From contig CAVXXB010000012.1 of NCBI GenBank assembly GCA_963765585.1, forward strand, positions 620,001 to 684,000: DNA of 64,000 nt. Reading direction: 5' to 3'. Shown here one piece after another: positions 54,212 to 63,336 of this stretch (the stretch's first letter is position 1; each line of letters begins with the position of its first letter). The notes under the pieces are model-generated. The model was not told where the DNA came from. It did not search any database and worked only from the letters and a program-made list of their open reading frames with translations. The stretch is from CAVXXB01 sp963765585 (lineage in GTDB: Bacteria; Calditrichota; Calditrichia; JAJRVZ01). The position numbers were made by a program, and so were the translations under genes.

Positions 54212-56471
54212 ATATTTTCCCTGCCATAGTACTTTTTTTTGTAAACCAGGTTTCCAACTCAGTAAAAAGATTATCTTTGTCTTTGATAATATGACCCTCG
54301 ACCGGAAGTGAATTCAGAAATTGCTGGCCGTATTGCATACGACTGAGCCGGTTATCGCAAACCAGAACCGCTCCGTAGTCATTTTTATGTCTGATAAGAC
54401 GACCGAACCCCTGTCTGAATTTTATAACCGCCTCGGGTACCGAAAAATCTATAAATGGATTTCCGCCGGATCGTTTGATCTTTTCCATTTTAGCAGCAAT
54501 TAAAGGTTCACTCGGTACATCAAAAGGCAATTTTGTAATCAGTAACAACTCAAGCGCATCCCCGGGTACATCGACCCCTTCCCAGAAACTATCTGTGCCA
54601 AAAAGGATTGAGTTTTTGAATTCACGGAACTGATTTATGATATTTGTACGGCTGCCACTTTTGCCCTGGGCCAACAGCAGTATTTTTTCGATTTCAAAAT
54701 GGGATTTCATTTCGGAATACAGTTTATTGAGAACAGAATAGTTGGTAAACAGAACCAGCATACCTTTTGGATGATTCCTATGTGTTTCCTGTATGATATT
54801 GGACAACTGTTCCGTGAAGCGCTCATTACGGGGATCATCAAAAAAATCCAGTATAAATAAAGATAATTGATTATTATAGTCAAACGGGGATCCAAGAACA
54901 GCCGATTTAACCTCTACATGCGTTACCAGATTGAGTCCAACCCGATCCTTATAATAAGAGAATGAATCGTTTACCGCCAGGGTGGCGGATGTGAAAACGG
55001 CACTATTCAGCTGCTGATACAGAGTTTTCTTTAATAACTCGGCGACGTTAAGCGGTACGGCATTAAAATTAACGTCATTGCTGGTTTTACGTGATGGTAA
55101 TTCAAGCCAGTAGACATAATGTTCATCATTTGCATTGATGCAGAACTCGAGCGATTCGCTCAGATTCTGAATATCCATCTCAAAAGAAATAAATTCCCGG
55201 TGAATCTGATCCTGAAACTGAAAACTATCCGCCCGGATATCATTAAATATATCTAGTATCTGGGATACAGCTTTTCTAAGCGTGGCTAAATTCCTTTGCA
55301 GATCGTCAATGGTCTCTGCTAGCTCTGTAAAAAAGCGAAATTTTTTGTGATAGCGAATTTTTGTTTCTTCAAATCCGTTCTGATTCTGACCCTGATATTT
55401 TTCGCGCAGGTTCTGGTTAAGGGCGCTGAAAAACTGATTGGCAATATGTTTAAATGAGAGAGACTCGGTTTTTAGCCGCGAAATCTGTTTGGTCATTCTA
55501 TCAAAGAGAGAATCCGGCAATCTAATCTGACTAATACGGTACTCCAATTGTACCAGTGATCCGGCCTTCTTTGGCTCTTCTTCATAAAGTTTGTGATAAA
55601 TATTTCTAAAAGACCACCAATTGAACCGGACCCCAAGATAATCTCCGGCCGTCTTTTCCAAATTATGTGCCTCATCAACAATCAGATTATTGTATGTTCC
55701 AAGAATCGAATTGTCTGTTACCAGGTCTGAAAAGAGCAGTGAATGATTCACTACAACGATATCTGCCTTGCGTGCATTATTTCTGGCGCGCATGAGAAAG
55801 CATTCCTGATAGAACTTACAGGTACGACCCGGACAATAGTTGTTCTCGGCGATGAGTTTTCCCCACAGTCCCCAGTTCTGATTTAATTGAAAGCCCGCAT
55901 TTTCGGCAATATCGCCAGTTTGTGTCTGCTCAGCCCAAAGCATCAAGGGCAAAATTCGCACTCTTTCTTGTGAGGATAGTCTTTGATCCATATCGACGAT
56001 CGTCGCTTTCCACCTGTCGAGACAAAGATAGTTTGACTTTCCCTTAAGCAATACTGTTTTAAATTTTTTTGGAGAAGTGGCATACACAGTGGGAATATCT
56101 TTAAAGAACAGTTGCTCCTGGAGATTCTTGGTATTGGTGCTGATCAGTACCCGCTCATTATTCTCACGATTCTTAACTGCCCATTCGACAGCCGGAAAAA
56201 GGTAGGCAATAGATTTACCAGTCCCGGTACCTGCTTCCACAACCAGGAATTCTTTATTGTTGAATGTTTGTGCAACCAGGCGGGCCATATTTTCTTGTTC
56301 AGGCCGTTGTTCAAAATTGTTAAGCGCGTTTTTTAATGATCCATTACCGGAGATAGTATGTGAGATTTGCTCTTCATCGATTAATTTAAGCGGTATTTCC
56401 TCCTCTATCATTTCCCGTTTGTAATCAGACTTCGCCAATGATATTGAAAAAATTTTGCGCGTAGGTAACAT
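54198..56471 (-). CDS. dinG: DinG-type ATP-dependent DNA helicase
   Basis: A 757-residue helicase from the ATG at 56471; an in-frame ATG at 56411 is an alternative. Walker A is GTGTGKS (about 81-87), the DEAH box lies in IVDEAHNLEKTAG, and four cysteines (CLDRW, then CPGRTCKFYQEC) suit an iron-sulfur cluster as in XPD-type enzymes. C-terminal FGTDSFWEGVDVPG and FGRLIRHKNDYGAV are family hallmarks. In some bacteria DinG has a fused N-terminal exonuclease; here the exonuclease frame overlaps the first 47 bases in another frame. Confidence 0.88.
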   Translation of the reverse strand: MLPTRKIFSISLAKSDYKREMIEEEIPLKLIDEEQISHTISGNGSLKNALNNFEQRPEQENMARLVAQTFNNKEFLVVEAGTGTGKSIAYLFPAVEWAVKNRENNERVLISTNTKNLQEQLFFKDIPTVYATSPKKFKTVLLKGKSNYLCLDRWKATIVDMDQRLSSQERVRILPLMLWAEQTQTGDIAENAGFQLNQNWGLWGKLIAENNYCPGRTCKFYQECFLMRARNNARKADIVVVNHSLLFSDLVTDNSILGTYNNLIVDEAHNLEKTAGDYLGVRFNWWSFRNIYHKLYEEEPKKAGSLVQLEYRISQIRLPDSLFDRMTKQISRLKTESLSFKHIANQFFSALNQNLREKYQGQNQNGFEETKIRYHKKFRFFTELAETIDDLQRNLATLRKAVSQILDIFNDIRADSFQFQDQIHREFISFEMDIQNLSESLEFCINANDEHYVYWLELPSRKTSNDVNFNAVPLNVAELLKKTLYQQLNSAVFTSATLAVNDSFSYYKDRVGLNLVTHVEVKSAVLGSPFDYNNQLSLFILDFFDDPRNERFTEQLSNIIQETHRNHPKGMLVLFTNYSVLNKLYSEMKSHFEIEKILLLAQGKSGSRTNIINQFREFKNSILFGTDSFWEGVDVPGDALELLLITKLPFDVPSEPLIAAKMEKIKRSGGNPFIDFSVPEAVIKFRQGFGRLIRHKNDYGAVLVCDNRLSRMQYGQQFLNSLPVEGHIIKDKDNLFTELETWFTKKSTMAGKIYEDQ

Positions 56472-57174
56472 CTTCTGTAATTCCGGCGTTGGTGACGGTA
56501 ATATTATTCTCTATTTTATAGTCCAGAATCGGCTTGAAAAAGTGCTTAGCACGGGCACTGTTTTTGTAGAGAAGTCGTATGATTTGCCGCAGTACCTGTG
56601 TATCACAAGCAAGTGTGCGATCGATCAGTTCCAAAAATATCTTGCCGGTTGCCCGCGCATCGTCTAATGCACGATGTGCATTCTCCAGATCAATACCAAA
56701 GTGGGATGCAACTGATCCCAGGCGAAATTGTTGTAAAAATGGTAGAAAAATTCGAGCCAGGAATAAAGTATCCATACGACGGTTTTTAAGATATACAAAC
56801 CTCTGAGATTCTTTATCCCATTGATCAAAGTTATTATTTTGGGTACGATAGTGGTATTCCAGAAAAGAGGCGTCAAAATTTATCTGATGACCGATAAGTG
56901 GTGATTCGCCTATAAATTCGATTAATCCGTCAAAGACACTTTCAACCACCGGAGCATCCTGAACGTCATTATCGCTAATACCGGTAAGTTTCGTTATAAA
57001 ATCAGGAATAGGCACACCCGGATTGACAAATGTCTCAAATTTTTCTGCTTCCTTGCCGTCGGTATAACGCAGAGCCCCAATCTCGATTATACGGTCGCTG
57101 GTAGGGTCCAACCCGGTGGTTTCAAGATCGAGAACAACAAAATTGTCCAGTTTAATATATTTTAATAGCGACAT
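56425..57174 (-). CDS. DnaQ-type 3'-5' exonuclease, possibly the split N-terminus of DinG
   Basis: A 249-residue protein of DEDDh type: VLDLETTGLDP (Asp16, Glu18), GHQINFDASFLEYH and HRALDDARATGKIF. It would be the proofreading-type exonuclease fold. In DinG proteins of other bacteria this domain is joined to the helicase. Here the frame ends 46 bases inside the helicase frame, and one base fewer in the A6 run at 56447-56452 would fuse them to about 1,000 residues. Either two overlapping genes or one frameshifted fusion is possible. Confidence 0.85.
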   Translation of the reverse strand: MSLLKYIKLDNFVVLDLETTGLDPTSDRIIEIGALRYTDGKEAEKFETFVNPGVPIPDFITKLTGISDNDVQDAPVVESVFDGLIEFIGESPLIGHQINFDASFLEYHYRTQNNNFDQWDKESQRFVYLKNRRMDTLFLARIFLPFLQQFRLGSVASHFGIDLENAHRALDDARATGKIFLELIDRTLACDTQVLRQIIRLLYKNSARAKHFFKPILDYKIENNITVTNAGITEDVTYAQNFFNIIGEV

Positions 57175-57254
57175 TGTCCTGTAGTATCTTTAAAAAATAA
57201 TTACCATTTTGGTTTTTCTTAATTCGAATATTTCCGCTTAATCATTGCCAAAAT

Positions 57255-57286
57255 ACGGGAAGACCTCTGCAGTATGGCACTTCCCG
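57255..57286 (-). terminator. Weak terminator-like hairpin after POT gene
   Basis: A 7-bp stem (CGGGAAG at 57256-57262 and CTTCCCG at 57280-57286) with an 17-base loop lies downstream of the minus-strand POT gene, with TATTTT following in the minus direction. Weak on stem length. Confidence 0.35.
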
Positions 57287-57339
57287 CTATTTTATTTTAC
57301 AACATTGATCAACAATCCTGTCTATCATTCAGCCTGTTT

Positions 57340-58986
57340 TTATTGACTTCCGGTATGCTCCATAACAACACGCCTCAACCACTTCACCATGAGAAAGATC
57401 GCAATGGCACCAACCATGGCACCGGCGAAGTTTATCAGGAAAAAATACTCTTTCATAGCAATTGTGTCCCAAAGCCCGGCAATAACTCCCGATAATTTAT
57501 TTCCAATCGATGTTGCCAGAAACCAGCCACCCATCATGAGAGAGGTGATACGAACCGGACTAAGTTTCGAGACCAGCGACAGTCCCATGGGACTCAGAAA
57601 AAGTTCACCGATCGTGATGACCGCATATGACCCGATAAGCCAGGCGGGCGAGCTTTTCTCCAGCCCGTTTTGCGATGCGAACACCGCACCAATCATCACC
57701 ACGGTTGATGCAGCGGTGATAAACATGCCCCAGCCAATTTTTGCCGGTGTGGATGGTTCTTTATTACGTTTGCGCAAAAAGGCAAAGAAGGCGACTACCA
57801 GTGGTGTTAATATCACCACAAATCCGGGATTTACAGATTGAAAAATCTCTGTAGATATTAGCTTTAGTGAAACGACCTCATCACCGCGGTCCCACTGTTC
57901 CTTATCAAGATTATTAAAATAAGGATGAGGTCCAAGTGTAGTGATGGCACGGCCGGTTTCATCAACCAGCGGTACGCCGTGGGAATCAAGGCTTCGCACC
58001 TCACGCGGGGTAGTGTCTACATTTTGCACCATGCCAAATGTTTCGGCAACCGGTTCAACAATTGCTGGCATACTACGGTCTGTAAAACTTTCCGCCCATA
58101 TGGTCAATGCTGTGGCATTCTGATGAAATATTGCCCAGAAAATAATAACAACGCCCATTATAGATAACAGGGCTGCGATTGGTGCTTTGTCTTCTTTCGA
58201 TCCGCGAAACCATAACGATAAGTAAAATAACAATACCGGAATACTGGCAAATAGAAAGGCATCGTTAGAATCAGTCCCGAATATATTGTCCGGGATAAAC
58301 CAGCCGATCGCGCCAAATACGACGAGAGGCCCAAATACTATCGCGAATATTTTTCCCAAAGACATATCTTCGGGATTGGTGGGTTTTAGAACATCTGCCT
58401 CTTTTACGTTTTTTTGTCCACTTAAAAACCAGATGACACCGATCAACATACCAATTCCTGCTGCCGCAAAGGCATATCCCCAGCCATAATAGTTCCGTAG
58501 GTATGCGGCGACAAAATTACAAACAAAGGCCCCAATATTTATGCCCATATAGAAAATGTTATACCCGGCATCTTTGAATAATTTATATTTTTCTTTACCA
58601 TACAAATTTCCAACCAGAGTGGAAATGTTGGGTTTAAAAAAACCATTACCAATAATAATCAGAAAGAGCGAAATCCAGAACGCATTTTCACCGGGAATTG
58701 CTAGTCCCAGATAACCCACGGCCATTAATAATCCGCCAAGTGTGATGGCTCTGCGATACCCCAATATGCGGTCTGCCAGAAGTCCGCCAAGAAAAGGTGT
58801 GAGATACACCAGTGCCAGATATGTTCCGAGAATATCTGCTGATTTGGCGTTTCCAAAACCCATCCCACCCTTGGATGTATCCGTCATATACAGAAAGAAA
58901 ATGCCAAGCATCAGATAATAGCCAAACCGTTCCCACATTTCAGTGAAAAAAAGTGTCATTAATCCTTTTGGATGATTTTTCAGCAT
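57340..58986 (-). CDS. POT-family proton-coupled di/tripeptide transporter
   Basis: A 548-residue MFS protein with about 14 membrane segments. The POT hallmark ExxER is EMWERFGYY near residues 16-24. GNGFFKPNISTLVGNLYG and YNIFYMGINIGAFVCNFVAAYLR follow the family, and NPGFVVILTPLVVAFF and FLSPMGLSLVSKLSPVRI mark the C-terminal bundle. A 60-residue loop near 300-370 is longer than usual. It imports small peptides with protons. Confidence 0.92.
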   Translation of the reverse strand: MLKNHPKGLMTLFFTEMWERFGYYLMLGIFFLYMTDTSKGGMGFGNAKSADILGTYLALVYLTPFLGGLLADRILGYRRAITLGGLLMAVGYLGLAIPGENAFWISLFLIIIGNGFFKPNISTLVGNLYGKEKYKLFKDAGYNIFYMGINIGAFVCNFVAAYLRNYYGWGYAFAAAGIGMLIGVIWFLSGQKNVKEADVLKPTNPEDMSLGKIFAIVFGPLVVFGAIGWFIPDNIFGTDSNDAFLFASIPVLLFYLSLWFRGSKEDKAPIAALLSIMGVVIIFWAIFHQNATALTIWAESFTDRSMPAIVEPVAETFGMVQNVDTTPREVRSLDSHGVPLVDETGRAITTLGPHPYFNNLDKEQWDRGDEVVSLKLISTEIFQSVNPGFVVILTPLVVAFFAFLRKRNKEPSTPAKIGWGMFITAASTVVMIGAVFASQNGLEKSSPAWLIGSYAVITIGELFLSPMGLSLVSKLSPVRITSLMMGGWFLATSIGNKLSGVIAGLWDTIAMKEYFFLINFAGAMVGAIAIFLMVKWLRRVVMEHTGSQ

Positions 58987-59062
58987 TGTAGCGGTTCTCC
59001 TTGCAAAAATTCGTTATTATTTAGAGTCGATAATGGTAAACAATTTTATCTCGTAAATCAAA

Positions 59063-60295
59063 TTATTCTATGAGCAGTTGGCGCAGCATTTCCAGGCCTG
59101 CTGATGCACCACGTTCTTTATTTGTCCGGCGATCTTTTCCGAAATTAAATTTCCTGACCAGGATCCGGTCACGTACCATGGCTGCGAGGTAGCACAGGCC
59201 GATTGGTTTATCCTCAGTTGCGCCTCCCGGGCCTGCAATTCCTGTACTGGCAAGGGCACAGTCGGTGTTAAATCTTGCTTGTACACCACGGACCATTTTC
59301 TCAACGGTCTCGGCACTAACTGCACCATGCTCTTTGAGAATTTCTTGTGGAACATGCAAAAAATCATTTTTGGATTGATTGCTGTAAGAAATAATTGATC
59401 CCATAAAGTATTGGGAACACCCGGGTACATCCGATATCCAATCCGATAAAGTACCGCCGGTAAAACTTTCTGCAACTGCCAGGGTATAATTTTTTTCGAT
59501 CAGGATTCTTCCAATAACCTGAGACAGGGTCTCCTGTTTGTCGGAATATGTAAAATCTGAAATTATATTTCTAATTTGCGCGATATAATCAATCGCTGGT
59601 TTTTTTTCAGGTTTTGATTTCAGGCGAAGCTCAACTCCACTGGTGTTTGGTAAGAATGCAATATTGAAAAAGGTTTCAGCGTCTTCTAAAACATCTCTTA
59701 GTATTTCAAATAATTTTGATTCAGCCAAACCATTGGTGCGAAAAACATGTACATCTGCACTCCCTGGATTATATTTTTTAACGATCCTATCAAGGACATG
59801 ATCCTCAATCAGCATCTTCATCTCATAGGGCACACCAGGTAAAAAATAAAATACCTGCTCATTAAATTCGATTTCTATTCCAGGTGCGGTACCATATTTG
59901 TTTGGTATCACATTGGCGATTGATGGGATCATTGCCTGGTCTCTGTTTATATCCGGCATAGTCATGCCCCGGCCTTCAAATATTTTCTTTATCCGCTTTA
60001 AGCTGGGCTCATGTAAGATCAGATCTGTGTTAAAATAATCAGCAACGACTTTCTTTGTAATATCATCGGGTGTTGGTCCCAATCCGCCGGTAATTATGAT
60101 TACTTTGGAATCTGCAGCAATGGAATTAAGTACATTACGAATATCTTGTGGTGTATCAGGGATAGTTGTGATCCTTGTAACTTCTACACCCACCGCGGTT
60201 AATTTTTTTCCGATAAAAGCGGCATTTGTATTTATAGTCAGACCTGATAGTAATTCGTTTCCGATGGATATAATTTCAGCAGATAAAATTGACAA
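59063..60295 (-). CDS. cinA: CinA-family nicotinamide mononucleotide deamidase / competence-damage protein
   Basis: A 410-residue protein with two domains. Residues 1-170 are the MoCF-like part (SIGNELLSGLTINTNAAFIGKKLTAVG, ITGGLGPTPDDITKKVVADY). Residues 250-410 are the CinA C-terminal deamidase (AVAESFTGGTLSDWISDVPG, ASTGIAGPGGATEDKPIGL). The start is a TTG three bases after the pgpA stop, with weak ribosome site. The enzyme recycles NMN or processes ADP-ribose; which, in this organism, is unknown. Confidence 0.93.
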   Translation of the reverse strand: MSILSAEIISIGNELLSGLTINTNAAFIGKKLTAVGVEVTRITTIPDTPQDIRNVLNSIAADSKVIIITGGLGPTPDDITKKVVADYFNTDLILHEPSLKRIKKIFEGRGMTMPDINRDQAMIPSIANVIPNKYGTAPGIEIEFNEQVFYFLPGVPYEMKMLIEDHVLDRIVKKYNPGSADVHVFRTNGLAESKLFEILRDVLEDAETFFNIAFLPNTSGVELRLKSKPEKKPAIDYIAQIRNIISDFTYSDKQETLSQVIGRILIEKNYTLAVAESFTGGTLSDWISDVPGCSQYFMGSIISYSNQSKNDFLHVPQEILKEHGAVSAETVEKMVRGVQARFNTDCALASTGIAGPGGATEDKPIGLCYLAAMVRDRILVRKFNFGKDRRTNKERGASAGLEMLRQLLIE

Positions 60296-60298
60296 TAT

Positions 60299-60754
60299 TT
60301 ACCAACTTTCTATAATAAATAATGAAATTTGTAGGATTGCATTAGTATAGATCCCTGCAATAACATCATCTATCATTATGCCCCAACCATGAGGAAGTTT
60401 TTGAGCCTCATTTGCAGGAAAAGGTTTAAAAATATCCAACACTCTGAACAATATGAATGCAGCAATAAACACAGGGAAAATCCTGGGTAAAAACAGCAAG
60501 GATAGCCATTGTCCGACAAATTCATCAATTACTACCAATCCCGGATCTTTACCATGCTTTTTCTCGACGATTTGTGAGGCCCAGATTCCTATAAAAAAAA
60601 CAAGAACACAAATACCAAACCAAACGAAATTATCATTTGGAATCAGCATATAGATCACCAATGCCACCAAACTTCCGGCAGTGCCGGGTGCGATTGGAGT
60701 GTAGCCTGAACCCAGTCCGGTAGCAAAAATATAAGCGATTTTTTTTAAAAGCAT
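60299..60754 (-). CDS. pgpA: Phosphatidylglycerophosphatase A
   Basis: A 151-residue integral membrane protein. Family motifs are TPIAPGTAGSLVAL, VVIDEFVGQWLSLLFL and FRVLDIFKPFPANEAQKLPHGWGIMIDDVIAGIY. It dephosphorylates phosphatidylglycerophosphate, the step after PgsA, whose gene lies 12 bases upstream. It shares the transcript with cinA, a common arrangement. Confidence 0.93.
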   Translation of the reverse strand: MLLKKIAYIFATGLGSGYTPIAPGTAGSLVALVIYMLIPNDNFVWFGICVLVFFIGIWASQIVEKKHGKDPGLVVIDEFVGQWLSLLFLPRIFPVFIAAFILFRVLDIFKPFPANEAQKLPHGWGIMIDDVIAGIYTNAILQISLFIIESW

Positions 60755-60766
60755 GTTATACTTGGG

Positions 60767-61372
60767 TTAGTTTTGGAAAAGTTTCAGAGTACGACGACCC
60801 AATTCGGAAAGATGTTTTCTGTTTTCGACCAAATATTGAATTCCGGTAGAGGCTGTTATTATCGTAACCATTAAAAAGGTCAGAGTTACCCAATGATCGT
60901 AGGGAGGGGGTAATGAGTTCAATTTGTAAATATCCGCCTGAGGGAAATTCAGGTAGAGAATAAGAATGATAACAGCTGTCATCTGTAGCATTGTCTTCCA
61001 TTTGGCAAAATAGCTGGTGACGATTGATTTGCCGAGTTGAAGCGCAAACAAACGTAAAAAGGTGATAAAGAAATCACGCAGCACAATAACAATCACCATC
61101 CACCAGTAAATATAACCAAGATAGGCAAATACACATAAGGCAGAGGATATAAGTATTTTATCCGCGAGAGGATCCATAAACTGACCCCAGCGGGTAATTA
61201 CGTTAAATTTTCTGGCCACATATCCGTCATACCAATCGGTTGCAGAGGCAATTATAAAAATAATTGTACCAATTAACTTAGATTCCTGGGTATTCTGAAT
61301 AAAAAAATACAAGAATACTGGGGTGAGTATAATTCTAAGTATCGTTAATTGATTTGGTATGGTTAATTTCAT
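60767..61372 (-). CDS. pgsA: CDP-diacylglycerol-glycerol-3-phosphate 3-phosphatidyltransferase
   Basis: A 201-residue membrane protein. The CDP-alcohol phosphotransferase motif is DGYVARKFNVITRWGQFMDPLADK near residues 46-69, matching DGxxAR then GxxxD and DxxxD. Several membrane segments follow. It makes phosphatidylglycerophosphate from CDP-diacylglycerol and glycerol-3-phosphate; PgpA then dephosphorylates it. First gene of the pgsA-pgpA-cinA unit. Confidence 0.95.
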   Translation of the reverse strand: MKLTIPNQLTILRIILTPVFLYFFIQNTQESKLIGTIIFIIASATDWYDGYVARKFNVITRWGQFMDPLADKILISSALCVFAYLGYIYWWMVIVIVLRDFFITFLRLFALQLGKSIVTSYFAKWKTMLQMTAVIILILYLNFPQADIYKLNSLPPPYDHWVTLTFLMVTIITASTGIQYLVENRKHLSELGRRTLKLFQN

Positions 61373-61567
61373 TCCGAATTATGCATAGTTTACAATTACC
61401 GTTTCAGGGTCACAAAATCCTATTTAATTTACATTTACAGCATATTTTTATCAACAATTGTATTTATAAATCTCTTCTGCCTTCATTCTGATGATAAATG
61501 TTGAGAAACTTCTGAAAAATGTAATAAATACTTGAATTTCGCCACTCCCGAGAAACGGGATTTTCAA

Positions 61568-61650
61568 CCTGAATTTATTTCAGGGTCTATTTTGAGGGAT
61601 TCTGAAATCCCGAAACTAGTTCGGGAAAGGCATGTTCAGAATAACGTTCA
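61568..61650. repeat. Dispersed hairpin repeat in the nqr leader (61373-61919 gene-free region)
   Basis: A CCTGAA / TTCAGG hairpin at 61568-61584 continues into a 25-base stretch identical to 10003-10027. Further stems follow around ATCCCGAAACTAGTTCGGG at about 61606-61625. Downstream (61680-61919) the gap is very AT-rich with long A and T runs and no clear -35/-10 pair. The nqr promoter is presumably in this AT-rich part. Confidence 0.65.
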
Positions 61651-61919
61651 GGTATAAAAAATCATTTTCAGAAGTCTCGTAGAATAATTATCATAAATAT
61701 TAATGCTTGAAAAATTTGTAATAAACAAATAATTTATGAATGTTATCAATAAAAATAAAGTTAGAGCCCTTTAAGAAATAAAATTTATTATTGTATAAAT
61801 ATGTGAAAAAATATTAATTGAAAAATAATAAAAAATATTTGAGTAAATTTAATTTATTTTATTAAATTTCACAGGATAGTTTGTGAAATAAAATTCAAAT
61901 TTTTGAGAAAGCTGGAAAT

Positions 61920-63287
61920 ATGGTAAAACACAAATTAAAAAAAGGTTATGATATTAAATTATCCGGCACAGCAGTCAAATTACGCAGCCCGGTTGAGACA
62001 CCAGAGAAGTATGCGGTACAACCTCCGGATTTTCTGGGAGTAAAACCAAAACTTCTGGTAAAGGAAGGTGACAAGGTCAAAATTGGCACACCTTTATTTA
62101 TTGACAAACAGATTCCGGAATATAATTTTGTTTCCCCGGCCAGTGGCGAGGTGATCGAAATTAATCGCGGGGAGCGCCGGGCCATTCAGGAAGTTGTGGT
62201 TAAGGATGATGGTGAAGACCTATACGAAACGTTTGAAACTTATGACACAGCCAAAATTGATGGTGCCGGGAGAGATGATTTAATTAAGATGATGATGCAG
62301 GGCGGTGTATGGCCTTATTTACGCCAGCGACCATTCTCAAAGATTGCCGATCCAAAGGCGATGCCCCGAGATATATTTATCACCGGCATGGATACGGCAC
62401 CATTAGCAACAGATATCGGCATAGTTATGGACAATCAGGATGAGTTTTTTAAACTTGGCACAAGAGTCCTGAAGGCATTGACTGAAGGAAAAGTCTATCT
62501 TTCAATAGATGGTCAGAAAGACCAAATGCCAAAGGCTTTTGAAGGTCTGGATGATGTGGAGATTCACCAATTTATTGGGCCACATCCTGCAGGCAATGTT
62601 AGTGTTCACATTGCACATATCAAGCCGCTCAATGTAGGGGAGGTTGTCTGGTTTGCACATGCTCAGGACGTGGCTGCCATCGGCAAGTTTTTTAAATATG
62701 GCCGCTTTCCTGTGGAACGGGTAGTTTCTGTTGCCGGTTCTTCAATAAAACCGGATTCACGGAAATATTTTGATACCCGTGTGGGTGTACCGGTTCATTC
62801 TCTGATAAAGGAGAATGAATTGCTGGATCATAGTGTCCGCTATATTTCCGGTGATGTTCTCAGTGGCCGGAAAATATTTGAGAACGGATATATCGGTTTT
62901 TATAGTAATTTGCTTACAGTCATTCCTGAAAATAATCAGAGAGATTTGTTTGGCTGGTTAACCCCGGGACTGAAGGCTGAGAGTTTTTCGAGAACGTTTC
63001 TATCAAAATATATCCCATCCGAGGAGTATGTTAAGGATACCCGCATTCACGGTGGAAAACGTGCATTTTTTCAAACCGGTGACTATGAAAAAATGTTACC
63101 TCTGGATATCTATCCCGTTCATCTGGTAAAAGCGATAATGGCGGGGGAAATTGAAGATATGATCGGATTAGGGCTTCTCGAATTAGCGGTTGAAGATTTT
63201 GCCCTGTGCACGTATATCTGCCCCTCAAAAATAGATTTTGGCTATTGGATCCATCAGGGGCTCAGCACTCTCGAGCAAGAGGGATAA
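61920..63287 (+). CDS. nqrA: Na+-translocating NADH:quinone reductase subunit A
   Basis: A 455-residue protein of normal length with GGA before the ATG. It begins HKLKKGYDIKLSGTA, has PPDFLGVKPKLLVKEGDKVKIGTPLF and SPASGEVIEINRGERRAIQEVVV (biotinyl-like barrel), and ALCTYICPSKIDFGYWIHQGL near the end. NqrA is the peripheral quinone-contacting subunit of the complex that couples NADH oxidation to sodium export. NqrB follows after 49 bases. Confidence 0.96.
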   Translation: MVKHKLKKGYDIKLSGTAVKLRSPVETPEKYAVQPPDFLGVKPKLLVKEGDKVKIGTPLFIDKQIPEYNFVSPASGEVIEINRGERRAIQEVVVKDDGEDLYETFETYDTAKIDGAGRDDLIKMMMQGGVWPYLRQRPFSKIADPKAMPRDIFITGMDTAPLATDIGIVMDNQDEFFKLGTRVLKALTEGKVYLSIDGQKDQMPKAFEGLDDVEIHQFIGPHPAGNVSVHIAHIKPLNVGEVVWFAHAQDVAAIGKFFKYGRFPVERVVSVAGSSIKPDSRKYFDTRVGVPVHSLIKENELLDHSVRYISGDVLSGRKIFENGYIGFYSNLLTVIPENNQRDLFGWLTPGLKAESFSRTFLSKYIPSEEYVKDTRIHGGKRAFFQTGDYEKMLPLDIYPVHLVKAIMAGEIEDMIGLGLLELAVEDFALCTYICPSKIDFGYWIHQGLSTLEQEG

Positions 63288-63336
63288 CCTTTAATAAATT
63301 ATAATAAGTTAACTATAATAATAACGGGGATTAAAC

